A stretch of DNA of 36,548 nucleotides from a virus. The stretch covers positions 1 through 36,548 of IMG/VR virus record IMGVR_UViG_3300030450_001980; one strand, given 5' to 3'. Made by a program: the position numbers and the translations under genes. Under the pieces are notes generated by a model, which ran no database searches, was not told the origin of the DNA, and was given only the letters and a program-made list of their open reading frames with translations. Below, piece by piece: positions 1 to 5,163 of the stretch. The first letter of the stretch is position 1. The number at the start of each line of letters is the position of its first letter.

Positions 1-99
1 GATATTGCCGATATTATAAAAGACCCCAGAGCTTGGGCAGAGGCTGTTGCCGAAAAAATAATAGCGGAAAACGCAGATAAATTAATACAAGCAAGAAAG
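1..99. repeat. Terminal direct repeat, left copy
   Basis: Bases 1-99 are identical to the last 99 bases of the window (36450-36548). An exact odd-length end overlap is what a short-read assembler leaves when it walks round a circular or circularly permuted molecule, so I read this as a closed genome of about 36,449 bp and not as a physical terminal repeat. The small open frame that crosses the join supports closure. Confidence 0.9.
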
Positions 100-141
100 T
101 TAGGAGAAGATTTTGCAGGCAAGATTAAAATTCACAAGTAA
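1..141 (+). CDS. Small phage protein, 3' part (gene crosses the join)
   Basis: This is the C-terminal part of an 80-residue protein whose start is a TTG at 36348 at the other end of the window. The frame is open from base 1 to the TAA at 139-141. Joined, the protein is lysine-rich at the N-terminus, then acidic/hydrophobic (segments DIADIIKDPRAWAEA and EKIIAENADKLIQ), mostly predicted helix. It lies between the portal gene and the virion-morphogenesis gene, overlaps the portal end by 80 bp and the next gene by 29 bp. I do not recognise a family; a small head-assembly protein is a positional guess. Confidence 0.7.
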   Translation, partial: DIADIIKDPRAWAEAVAEKIIAENADKLIQARKLGEDFAGKIKIHK

Positions 142-598
142 CATATCTTTTCAAAAGTTATACGACAAGTTGCCTGAAATTTTAGAAAAAGGGGGAAGAA
201 GAATTACTCGTAGCTCTGCAAAAGGTGCTAAGGATAGAATTGACAAAGGGTTGTCACCTCCTTTAAAAAGATCTACTATTGAGTTAAGGAAAGAAAAAGG
301 GACTGGTGGCACAAAGCCGTTATATGAAACAGGATCGCTTTATAGAAGTATAAAATCTACAGATGAAGGTTTAGAGATGAAAAAATACGGATGGTATCAT
401 CATAAAGGTTTTACGGTAAAAAATGTTCCCGTGGGATTTGAAAATGGTAAACCTGTCTTTCATAAATCTAAGAAAATTTCTAAAAAAGTACCAGCTAGAC
501 CATTTATATTTCCTTCTAAAAAAGAAATTCTTGAGCCTATGAAGAAAATTTATATGGATGTAAGAAAATCGTTGAGCAAAAGAAAGGTAATAGAATAA
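113..598 (+). CDS. Virion morphogenesis / HK97-gp10-like protein
   Basis: A 161-residue basic protein. The order of landmarks fits the phage virion morphogenesis (Mu gpG-like) / HK97 gp10 type: a helical N-terminus with many Lys/Arg, then PLYETGSLYRSIK (the usual 'L-DTG-L--SI'), a GWYHHKG segment where these proteins read 'YA-FHQFG', and a VPARPFIFPS motif near residue 130. Such proteins act in head-tail joining or tail completion. The start is TTG at 113, supported by GGAGAAGA six bases upstream; no ATG lies nearer. It overlaps the preceding small gene by 29 bp and is joined to the next by TAATG. Family assignment is from motif memory and position. Confidence 0.72.
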   Translation: MQARLKFTSNISFQKLYDKLPEILEKGGRRITRSSAKGAKDRIDKGLSPPLKRSTIELRKEKGTGGTKPLYETGSLYRSIKSTDEGLEMKKYGWYHHKGFTVKNVPVGFENGKPVFHKSKKISKKVPARPFIFPSKKEILEPMKKIYMDVRKSLSKRKVIE

Positions 599-1119
599 TG
601 CCAGAAGAACTGGAGGAGATATTAAATGAGTCAACCCAAGAAGACGAAGCAACCATCAACTTTAGCATATTTGCAATTGCTTATTTCGGCAGTATCTTTG
701 CTGAAAGAATCGAACAAGAAATTGGAATCCTTAGAACGGCAGGTATGTCTGATTCAGGAATTATTAGAACCCTCTCAGCCGACTTGGATGGAGGAGGAAG
801 AATCTTCGGAGAGTATAGTCGTTCCATTAAGCGAGGAATTGTACTTGGAATTATGCAGGGCTTTAGAGTCGGACAAGATGCCATTTATGGCGATAGCGTA
901 AAATTTAGATGGGTTTCTGTAGGGTCTCCTAATATTTGCCCTGATTGCGAAAGCCGAATCAATCAAGTATTGTCTTGGGAAGACTGGGAAGCAGAGGGAT
1001 TACCAGCAAGCGGCTTTTCTGTATGTAAAGAGAATTGTTACTGTCAATTAATACCTGAAGATGTAGAAATAGATAATCCTGTTATTGTTCAGGGTTCTGG
1101 GGCGGAGTCAATTCGCTAA
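598..1119 (+). CDS. Minor head protein, MuF/gp7-like C-terminal domain
   Basis: A 173-residue protein. The N-terminal two thirds are helical; the C-terminus has a cysteine pattern typical of MuF-type minor head proteins: RWVSVGSPNICPDC (C114, C117) and SGFSVCKENCYCQLIP (C143, C147, C149), with the Trp and 'GLPASG' between them. These proteins sit inside the head near the portal. Length is short for the family, which is often 250 or more, so this may be only the C-terminal domain. ATG at 598 overlaps the previous stop (TAATG), with AAGG ten bases upstream. Between about 640 and 900 its third positions hold more G/C than elsewhere, which may reflect a second frame (see 626-901). Confidence 0.72.
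   Translation: MPEELEEILNESTQEDEATINFSIFAIAYFGSIFAERIEQEIGILRTAGMSDSGIIRTLSADLDGGGRIFGEYSRSIKRGIVLGIMQGFRVGQDAIYGDSVKFRWVSVGSPNICPDCESRINQVLSWEDWEAEGLPASGFSVCKENCYCQLIPEDVEIDNPVIVQGSGAESIR
626..901 (+). CDS. Possible overprinted 91-aa protein in the +1 frame
   Basis: An ATG at 626 follows GGAGGAG with seven bases between, the best ribosome binding site in this neighbourhood, and opens a 91-residue frame inside the minor head gene. The product begins MSQPKKTKQ, then a leucine-rich helix (LAYLQLLISAVSLLKES, KKLESLERQVCLIQELL) that could coil, then an acidic segment (MEEEESSES). Composition looks protein-like, not shadow-like. The host frame shows unusual C/G at third positions over the same interval. 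It could still be chance. No family recognised. Confidence 0.35.
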   Translation: MSQPKKTKQPSTLAYLQLLISAVSLLKESNKKLESLERQVCLIQELLEPSQPTWMEEEESSESIVVPLSEELYLELCRALESDKMPFMAIA

Positions 1120-1228
1120 TTTGGCCCTGCAATGCTTTTAAAGCTAATTTTACAGTATAAACTTCAGCAAATAAAATAGCTATAGCTTTATCCCTATCTT
1201 TGTTGCTTTTCTTTTTGTTTGATTTCAT
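1082..1228 (-). CDS. Small 48-aa protein downstream of terS
   Basis: An ATG at 1228 (minus strand) opens a 48-residue frame that fills the gap between the small terminase gene and the convergent minor head gene, overlapping each by 35-38 bp. The product starts with a Lys/Asn-rich stretch (MKSNKKKSNKDRDK), continues with a helix AIAILFAEVYTVKLALKALQ and ends in a proline-rich tail. AAAGGAAAG lies about nine bases upstream of the ATG. No family recognised. It is tail-to-tail with the rightward minor head gene. Confidence 0.45.
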   Translation of the reverse strand: MKSNKKKSNKDRDKAIAILFAEVYTVKLALKALQGQISELTPPQNPEQ

Positions 1229-1844
1229 TTTGCCAATCTTTCCTTTGAGCTGGAGTAGGCCTTCTAGATGGTAATGGATCTACCCCTACTGCTTTCGCTC
1301 TTTTGTTCCATTTATACCATTCTCTGCGTTTTTTATTATACTCTTTCTTTTCAGACTCTTCTGCTACCCGTTCTTTTATTTTCTTTTTTTCTTTTTGAAC
1401 CCTCTTGCTCTGGTCTTCAGGATCACGTTCGGGCAGATTTATTTCCATATCAGGTATTGAATCAACTATTTCTTCTATTTCAGCATCTTCAAACTCTATT
1501 TCAGTCACTTCAGATTTTAAGAACTTCTCATAAGGGCTATCTACAGTTATATTTACGTTCTTAACTAATTTACCGCTATGTTCAAGAATTAATCTTCCAG
1601 CCTGAACATTACCTGCTTTAGCTTCTCGTATCATTGCTTGTAAAACCGCAGGTAGCTCTGAACCAAACTGAACCATATACCTGTCGTATATAGCATCTAC
1701 AAAGTTTGGGTTTTTTCGCCAACTATATACCAAAGTCTTAGATACACCAATCTTATCAGCTACTTCTTTTGCTGTTATATCAGGGTATGTCGCATAAAGC
1801 TCTACAGCCTGCATAACACCAGCTTTCTTTAATAAATCAGTCAT
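1194..1844 (-). CDS. terS: Terminase small subunit, HTH type
   Basis: A 216-residue protein. Residues about 1-95 carry a helix-turn-helix (DITAKEVADKIGVSKTLVYSW) followed by FVDAIYDRYMVQFGSELPAVLQ and a helical AGNVQAGRLILEHSG segment, the arrangement of phBC6A51-type small terminase subunits that bind DNA to start packaging. The second half is a highly charged Lys/Glu/Arg-rich extension, longer than usual. It is on the minus strand, whereas the large subunit (33804) is on the plus strand and separated by five genes through the join. The ATG at 1844 overlaps the stop of the upstream 53-aa gene (TAATG). Confidence 0.75.
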   Translation of the reverse strand: MTDLLKKAGVMQAVELYATYPDITAKEVADKIGVSKTLVYSWRKNPNFVDAIYDRYMVQFGSELPAVLQAMIREAKAGNVQAGRLILEHSGKLVKNVNITVDSPYEKFLKSEVTEIEFEDAEIEEIVDSIPDMEINLPERDPEDQSKRVQKEKKKIKERVAEESEKKEYNKKRREWYKWNKRAKAVGVDPLPSRRPTPAQRKDWQNEIKQKEKQQR

Positions 1845-2005
1845 TAGTATTTAATTGAGTTTTTTAGATACTGCTCGATCCACCAACAACGACCATTATT
1901 ACTCGCTTTTGCAATGGCCTTTTGAACCTTTTTGCAGCGCATATAAGATCTGGTGGCTTCCTTTTCTTTAGCCTCCCCCCTAGTAGTGACTAAAGTATCA
2001 TTCAT
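1844..2005 (-). CDS. Small 53-aa basic protein upstream of terS
   Basis: A 53-residue frame from ATG 2005 whose stop overlaps the terS start as TAATG, so the two are probably co-translated. It is rich in Lys/Arg and carries RSYMRCKKVQKAIAKA followed by NGRCWWIEQYLKNS. The 'WW-E-YLKNS' ending resembles the C-terminal part of helix-turn-helix/terminase-like proteins, but that is only an impression. The first ATG has no strong ribosome site. No family recognised. Confidence 0.5.
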   Translation of the reverse strand: MNDTLVTTRGEAKEKEATRSYMRCKKVQKAIAKASNNGRCWWIEQYLKNSIKY

Positions 2006-2052
2006 TAGTAGTTAATATACTTTATTTCGTAGTTCTTTCCAAATATTTTTAT

Positions 2053-2124
2053 TTATAGCTTATTTGGTAGTTCCTTTTTCCATTTTATGGGGAATGGTAT
2101 CTGAACAGCTTCGGCATTAGCCAT
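2053..2124 (-). CDS. Possible 23-aa leader peptide
   Basis: An ATG at 2124 on the minus strand preceded closely by AAGGGGGGAG opens a 23-codon frame (MANAEAVQIPFPIKWKKELP and three more). It would be the first gene of the leftward terS unit. Support is the strong purine-rich site, although the spacing to the ATG is short. It may instead be a leader peptide or chance. Confidence 0.3.
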   Translation of the reverse strand: MANAEAVQIPFPIKWKKELPNKL

Positions 2125-2276
2125 CCGCTCCCCCCTTAACATTTAAGGCGCATCCCCTCTATAGCTTTAAAATGCTAAGTAGTTCTATAAGCTGGGGGGC
2201 GGGTAATGATAGCCCATTTTTAACCCTTTTTAATTAGTAATTTTAGCATTTAAAATAAAAGCTTATTTTAATTGTA

Positions 2277-2304
2277 TTGCTATATACTAGTATTTGTATA
2301 TGAT
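2277..2304 (+). promoter_or_regulatory. Candidate sigma70-type promoter of the early unit
   Basis: TTGCTA at 2277-2282, a 16-base spacer and TATGAT at 2299-2304 match the -35/-10 pattern (4/6 and 5/6). A perfect 10-bp palindrome, ATACTAGTAT (2284-2293), lies in the spacer where a repressor would block polymerase. It would drive the unit that begins at 2398. Confidence 0.45.
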
Positions 2305-2371
2305 TAGGCTTTTTCTTGCTATATTCGTTTAATAGCCATAAATTAGGGCAACGCCCAAATTAAGCGGGCTT

Positions 2372-2402
2372 AACTAAATAAAAGGCGGGTAAACCTTATG
2401 AA
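2372..2402 (+). repeat. Duplicated gene leader, copy 1
   Basis: The leader AACTAAATAAAAGGCGGGTA continuing AACCTTATGAA precedes the gene at 2398. It recurs with one inserted A before the gene at 2735 (2708-2739). A shared leader that includes the start codon suggests common translational control or duplication. The GGCGGG core is not a standard Shine-Dalgarno sequence, and GGT-AA-ACC within it is a small dyad. Confidence 0.7.
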
Positions 2403-2625
2403 ATTAAACAAAAACGAATTACAAGTAATTAACAATAAAGATTATGCTTTCTTTGTATGTGATACTATAGAAGGCCTAGAAATACTATCAGGCTGGGAAT
2501 ATAAAGAGGATGCTATTGACGATATGTTAGAAACTAAAGAAAGATATGATTTTCTTTGTTGTAATGAAGGGTTAAAAGTATACACTAGAAGGCATTTAAA
2601 CACGCTAATTAATGGGGGTAAATAA
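2398..2625 (+). CDS. Hypothetical 75-aa protein
   Basis: A 75-residue mostly acidic protein (FFVCDTIEGLEILSGWEYKED, then DDMLETKERYDFLCCNEG) ending KVYTRRHLNTLINGGK. The pattern resembles small phage proteins with one alpha/beta unit; I do not recognise a family. It is the first gene after the control region, has the duplicated leader, and its stop overlaps the next start (TAATG). Confidence 0.6.
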   Translation: MKLNKNELQVINNKDYAFFVCDTIEGLEILSGWEYKEDAIDDMLETKERYDFLCCNEGLKVYTRRHLNTLINGGK

Positions 2626-2705
2626 TGCAATACAAACACATTAAATACTTTTGGATATATCTTTTTGCTATGCTATTAATCGATACAATAAAGAATATAA
2701 TTTAA
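2625..2705 (+). CDS. 26-aa single-helix membrane peptide
   Basis: An ATG at 2625 overlaps the preceding stop (TAATG), with GGGGG nine bases upstream. The product has a short basic N-terminus (MQYKHIK) and one hydrophobic helix (YFWIYLFAMLLIDTI). The ending resembles the C-terminus of the 66-aa protein at 3909 (LLIIVLIDIIK), so the two may be related. Function unknown. Confidence 0.5.
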   Translation: MQYKHIKYFWIYLFAMLLIDTIKNII

Positions 2706-2707
2706 TT

Positions 2708-2739
2708 AACTAAAATAAAAGGCGGGTAAACCTTATGAA
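2708..2739 (+). repeat. Duplicated gene leader, copy 2
   Basis: Second copy of the leader before 2398, differing by one extra A in the A-run. It ends in the ATG of the gene at 2735. Confidence 0.7.
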
Positions 2740-3571
2740 TAATAACACATTAAAACAATACTACGAACGTAACAACCTATTAACAATTAATCAAGACCCA
2801 AAGACCAGCAAAGGAACAAGTAAGGGCTATATAACAGCTATAATATATATGTCACCAGCTTCTTTATCCGGTAAAAATGTTTGTTCTTTTAGTACGGCTG
2901 GATGTCGGGCCGTGTGTTTAAATATGGCGGGGCGTGGTCAATTTAACTATATACAGCAAAGCCGTTTAAATAGGACTAGATATTTTTTAAATGATAGAGT
3001 TAACTTTTTAAATAATCTAACATTGAGAATATCTAATTTTATAGAGTATGCAAAGCGGAAAGAGTTAACGCCTGTAATTAGGCTTAATGGTACAAGTGAC
3101 ATACCATACGAAAATATAAAAATAAAGCTTAATGATTTACTACAATATAAAAAGCTTAACAATAACAAGCATAAAAAAGTATTTACGGCGTTTATTCAGA
3201 ATAACGGGATAAAAGAATCATTAAATATTATGGATATATTTAAAGATATACAATTCTATGACTATACAAAATACCCGCAAACAAGGCGCCCTAAAGCTAT
3301 TAACCAGCGTAATTATGATTTAACTTTCAGCCGTGCCGAAAATAACGAAGCGGAAGCGCTGGAATATATCCGAACTAATAGCGGGCGGGCGTCGTTTGTA
3401 TTTTCTGGAAAGCTTCCAGAATATTACAAAGGCTTAAAAGTAATTGATGCGGATAAAACAGACTTAAGATTTTTAGAACCTAAAAACGTAATTACTGGAC
3501 TGGTTTTTAAAGGGTCTAAAAAAACGCTTAAAGAAGGAATAGAAAGCGGGTTTGTAATACCTAGTATATAA
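2735..3571 (+). CDS. Gp88-like / DUF7227-like phage protein
   Basis: A 278-residue protein. The N-terminal third has the signature I associate with the mycobacteriophage Gp88-like family: KTSKGTSKGY, then MSPASLSGKNVCSFSTAGC and VCLNMAGRG (cysteines 50, 57, 61), QSRLNRTRYFLNDR, and RLNGTSDIPYE about 50 residues later. The biochemical role of this family is not established. The cysteine cluster could bind metal or an iron-sulfur cluster. It follows the duplicated leader and is followed by a stem-loop at 3599. Function not assigned. Confidence 0.6.
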   Translation: MNNNTLKQYYERNNLLTINQDPKTSKGTSKGYITAIIYMSPASLSGKNVCSFSTAGCRAVCLNMAGRGQFNYIQQSRLNRTRYFLNDRVNFLNNLTLRISNFIEYAKRKELTPVIRLNGTSDIPYENIKIKLNDLLQYKKLNNNKHKKVFTAFIQNNGIKESLNIMDIFKDIQFYDYTKYPQTRRPKAINQRNYDLTFSRAENNEAEALEYIRTNSGRASFVFSGKLPEYYKGLKVIDADKTDLRFLEPKNVITGLVFKGSKKTLKEGIESGFVIPSI

Positions 3572-3598
3572 TGTTAACTGATGACGCTTAAAGCAGAA

Positions 3599-3617
3599 AC
3601 CCCGTTTTTTACGGGGT
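3599..3617 (+). terminator. Stem-loop, possible weak terminator
   Basis: ACCCCGT (3599-3605) pairs with ACGGGGT (3611-3617) around a T-rich loop, 28 bases after the Gp88-like stop. The tract after the stem is TCTT rather than a long T-run, so it may only attenuate or stabilise the 3' end. Confidence 0.5.
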
Positions 3618-3642
3618 CTTAACATAAAAGGAATTTAAAAAA

Positions 3643-3801
3643 ATGGTAGATAAAAAAATATTAGAACAAATTAAAAGAATTGATAATGATTTAACTTCCT
3701 GCTGTGAAGTACCTATTCTTTATTATATTGGTATTGATGCAAAAGGAAACCATTATTTTGAACCTTGGGATTTTTGTCCAAGCTGTTTAGAGTGTTGCTA
3801 A
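3643..3801 (+). CDS. 52-aa cysteine-rich protein
   Basis: ATG at 3643, after AAAAGGAA, opens a 52-residue frame. It carries C20-C21 and the ending FCPSCLECC (C45, C48, C51, C52), a zinc-ribbon-like spacing of two cysteine pairs about 25 residues apart. A Tyr-rich middle (ILYYIGIDAKGNHYF) is consistent with strands. It is likely a small zinc-binding early protein of unknown target. Confidence 0.5.
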   Translation: MVDKKILEQIKRIDNDLTSCCEVPILYYIGIDAKGNHYFEPWDFCPSCLECC

Positions 3802-3803
3802 TT

Positions 3804-3896
3804 ATGTATTTAAGATCAGATTTAAAACAAGTAGATCTAAAAATAAAATTAGATCTAAAAAAAAAGCACGGGATCCGCACGGGATCCGCATCATAA
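3804..3896 (+). CDS. Possible 30-aa basic peptide
   Basis: ATG at 3804 opens a 30-codon frame with Lys/Asp/Leu repeats (DLKQVDLKIKLDLKKK). It coincides with the GATC-rich repeats at 3832-3887, so the repeat may be the functional element and the frame incidental. There is no strong ribosome site. Confidence 0.22.
   Translation: MYLRSDLKQVDLKIKLDLKKKHGIRTGSAS
3832..3887. repeat. GATC-rich short direct repeats
   Basis: Two copies of TAGATCTAAAA (3832-3842 and 3850-3860) and two tandem copies of GCACGGGATCC (3866-3876, 3877-3887). With AGATCA at 3813 this gives five GATC sites in about 75 bp, in palindromes AGATCT and GGATCC. Such clusters can be methylation-sensitive protein sites. Confidence 0.7.
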
Positions 3897-3908
3897 AAGG
3901 GGTATAAA

Positions 3909-4109
3909 ATGAAAAATAAACATATGCGTAGTAAATGGCATTACAATAAATATGAATTTTTAAAGCGCTATTATTTAAGGCGCTTGCGTATTAATTCAGA
4001 TAATTTTTTAGATTATATGGATTACTTACTTGAAAAATACGGCCGTAAATTTTGCGCTTGTTTTGGTCTATATCTTTTAATTATTGTATTAATTGATATA
4101 ATTAAATAA
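3909..4109 (+). CDS. 66-aa basic protein with C-terminal membrane helix
   Basis: The first 50 residues are Lys/Arg/Tyr-rich (KWHYNKYEFLKRYYLRRLR) and the last 17 form a hydrophobic segment (CFGLYLLIIVLIDIIK). This suggests a tail-anchored inner-membrane protein with a basic cytoplasmic domain. AAAGGGG lies seven bases before the ATG. The C-terminus resembles the 26-aa peptide at 2625. No family recognised. Confidence 0.6.
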   Translation: MKNKHMRSKWHYNKYEFLKRYYLRRLRINSDNFLDYMDYLLEKYGRKFCACFGLYLLIIVLIDIIK

Positions 4110-4128
4110 ATAAAAAAGGGGGTTTAAT

Positions 4129-4206
4129 TTGATTATAGATTTAAGTCTAGGTTCTTTAATTGTAATTTGTATTACATTGATTTTAATTACAATTTTAACT
4201 AAATAA
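4129..4206 (+). CDS. 25-aa membrane peptide, TTG start
   Basis: TTG at 4129 follows AAAAAAGGGGG with five bases between. The product is almost entirely hydrophobic (IIDLSLGSLIVICITLILIT) and should be one membrane helix. The terminator at 4216 follows ten bases later, so it is the last gene of this unit. Confidence 0.45.
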   Translation: MIIDLSLGSLIVICITLILITILTK

Positions 4207-4215
4207 AAGGGTATT

Positions 4216-4244
4216 AAAAAGGCGTTTAAAAGCGCCTTTTTTTT
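4216..4244 (+). terminator. Intrinsic terminator of the first early unit
   Basis: AAAAAGGCGTTT pairs with AAAAGCGCCTTTTTT with one bulged C, followed by eight T residues. It is the clearest rho-independent terminator in the window and separates the 2398-4206 unit from the repeat region. Confidence 0.85.
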
Positions 4245-4318
4245 ATGCTGGATTTAAATCTATATATATAAATATTATGAATATCAAAAAACAAGTAAAA
4301 AAATTAGTAAAATTTTCT

Positions 4319-4420
4319 TTATATCTAGCGTTATATCTAGCGCTATAGTTTTATATTTGGCGTTATATTTGGCGTTATATTTGGCGTTATATTTGGCGTT
4401 ATATTTGGCGTTATATTTGA
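4319..4420. repeat. 12-bp tandem repeat array (iteron-like)
   Basis: Two copies of TTATATCTAGCG (4319-4342), an 8-bp spacer CTATAGTT, five perfect copies of TTATATTTGGCG (4351-4410) and a sixth that decays to TTATATTTGATC. It lies in a 300-bp stretch without a long gene, just after a terminator and just before a very AT-rich segment: the layout of an iteron origin. The units also read as Leu-Tyr-Leu-Ala; both differences between the two variants fall in one codon and leave it leucine. An ATG at 4277 reads in frame into the first two units (MNIKKQVKKLVKFSLYLALY then stop at 4346), while the other five are in another frame. Confidence 0.85.
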
Positions 4421-4547
4421 TCAGATAGTTATAATTGACGCAAAATTTATGATCTACTTTTTATATTTATAATTATATTTTTATTGCTATTATAAATTAT
4501 AATCGATAAATTTAGTGAAACGGGTAATTAAAAAACGGAGAGTTAAA
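4421..4547. other. AT-rich segment beside the repeat array
   Basis: After the array come about 90 bases made almost only of A and T (4441-4510), with TTGACG at 4435, a perfect TATAAT at 4498-4503 and two more GATC sites (4419, 4451). No convincing -35 box stands 17 bases before the TATAAT. It could serve as a DNA-unwinding element of an origin, a promoter for the 4548 unit, or both. No gene is seen. Confidence 0.45.
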
Positions 4548-4793
4548 ATGAAAAAAGAAATTAATAAAGATTGTTCAATATCTTATGAGATCAGAGTTTG
4601 TCAGATCTCTAATGATTATAAATCACGACCTTATAAATCAACACGCCGAATGGTTATAAATGATATAGAGTATAACTTCATTAAAAAATGCCTAGATAAT
4701 GAATATGGAATAGGCGACCACTTTGAAGACCTAGACAAAGAAGTAGAAAAAATCACATCATCAAGACTTATAAATAGGAGGGTATCTAAATGA
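4548..4793 (+). CDS. Hypothetical 81-aa early protein
   Basis: The frame is open from a GTG at 4515, but ATG 4548 has a proper CGGAGAG site nine bases upstream, the same GGAGAGTTAAAATG leader seen at 7423 and nearly at 8056. The product is charged (KEINKDCSISYEIRVCQIS, later GIGDHFEDLDKEVEKI). I do not recognise it. It begins the second early unit and is ATGA-coupled to the next gene. Confidence 0.6.
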   Translation: MKKEINKDCSISYEIRVCQISNDYKSRPYKSTRRMVINDIEYNFIKKCLDNEYGIGDHFEDLDKEVEKITSSRLINRRVSK

Positions 4794-4969
4794 ATAGAAC
4801 AATTATACTAACATTAAAAGTTAATAAAAAATTAAACGAATTTAGCAGAGATGTTGGAGATATTTTTAGGGAAGAATTTAATGATATAAAGTGGCTAAAA
4901 CACTTTTCTAAAAAATACATTCAGACAGGAATTTATGATATAATTGAAAGAGAAGAATATAAACTATAA
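4790..4969 (+). CDS. Hypothetical 59-aa protein
   Basis: ATG at 4790 overlaps the previous stop (ATGA) and has GGAGGG eight bases upstream. The 59 residues are helical and Lys/Glu/Phe-rich (KKLNEFSRDVGDIFREEF, WLKHFSKKYIQTG). No family recognised. Confidence 0.55.
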   Translation: MNRTIILTLKVNKKLNEFSRDVGDIFREEFNDIKWLKHFSKKYIQTGIYDIIEREEYKL

Positions 4970-4992
4970 ATCAAAAAAGGAAGGGTAACCAA

Positions 4993-5163
4993 ATGCAAAA
5001 CAAAAACCAAATAAATAAAGTAAGTAAAAAAGAATGTTTAGATGCAATAGAGTATTTTTGGCAATGCGTAGATTTAGATGATAGTGGAGATAGAATCCAT
5101 TATACAAAAATATTGCTAAAAAAAGTAGCTAACGATTGTAAGATTAAATTGGAGGGTATTTAA
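4993..5163 (+). CDS. Hypothetical 56-aa protein
   Basis: ATG at 4993 has AGGAAGGG about eight bases upstream. The product is helical with SKKECLDAIEYFWQCVDLDD and LLKKVANDCKIKLEG, three spaced cysteines and a stop directly before the ATG of the 223-aa gene, whose GGAGGG site lies inside its last codons. No family recognised. Confidence 0.55.
   Translation: MQNKNQINKVSKKECLDAIEYFWQCVDLDDSGDRIHYTKILLKKVANDCKIKLEGI

Larger units (their letters stand above)
2006..2397. promoter_or_regulatory. Divergent control region between terS unit and early unit
   Basis: About 390 bases without a clear gene apart from the 23-codon frame at 2053-2124. It holds a G-run with GGCGGGTAA at 2198-2206 (the same nonamer recurs in both leaders at 2384 and 2721), a probable rightward promoter (2277-2304) with a palindrome ATACTAGTAT at 2284-2293 between its boxes, a small hairpin GGGC-AAC-GCCC at 2346-2356 with flanking AATT/AATT pairing, and an inverted repeat TTAAGC-GG-GCTTAA at 2360-2373. 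The density of dyads suggests operator sites controlling both directions. Confidence 0.55.

Noticed and set aside
1-99. Physical direct terminal repeat of the virion DNA
   Set aside because: 99 bp is shorter than most true phage terminal repeats, is odd like an assembly k-mer, and an intact gene crosses it; an assembly overlap is simpler. End mapping would settle it.
2125-2230. Ten- and five-codon minus-strand frames from ATG near 2214 and 2153
   Set aside because: Too short and without consistent ribosome sites to separate from chance in the control region.
4319-4420. CRISPR-like array
   Set aside because: Units are 12 bp and directly adjacent with no spacers, and no Cas genes are seen.
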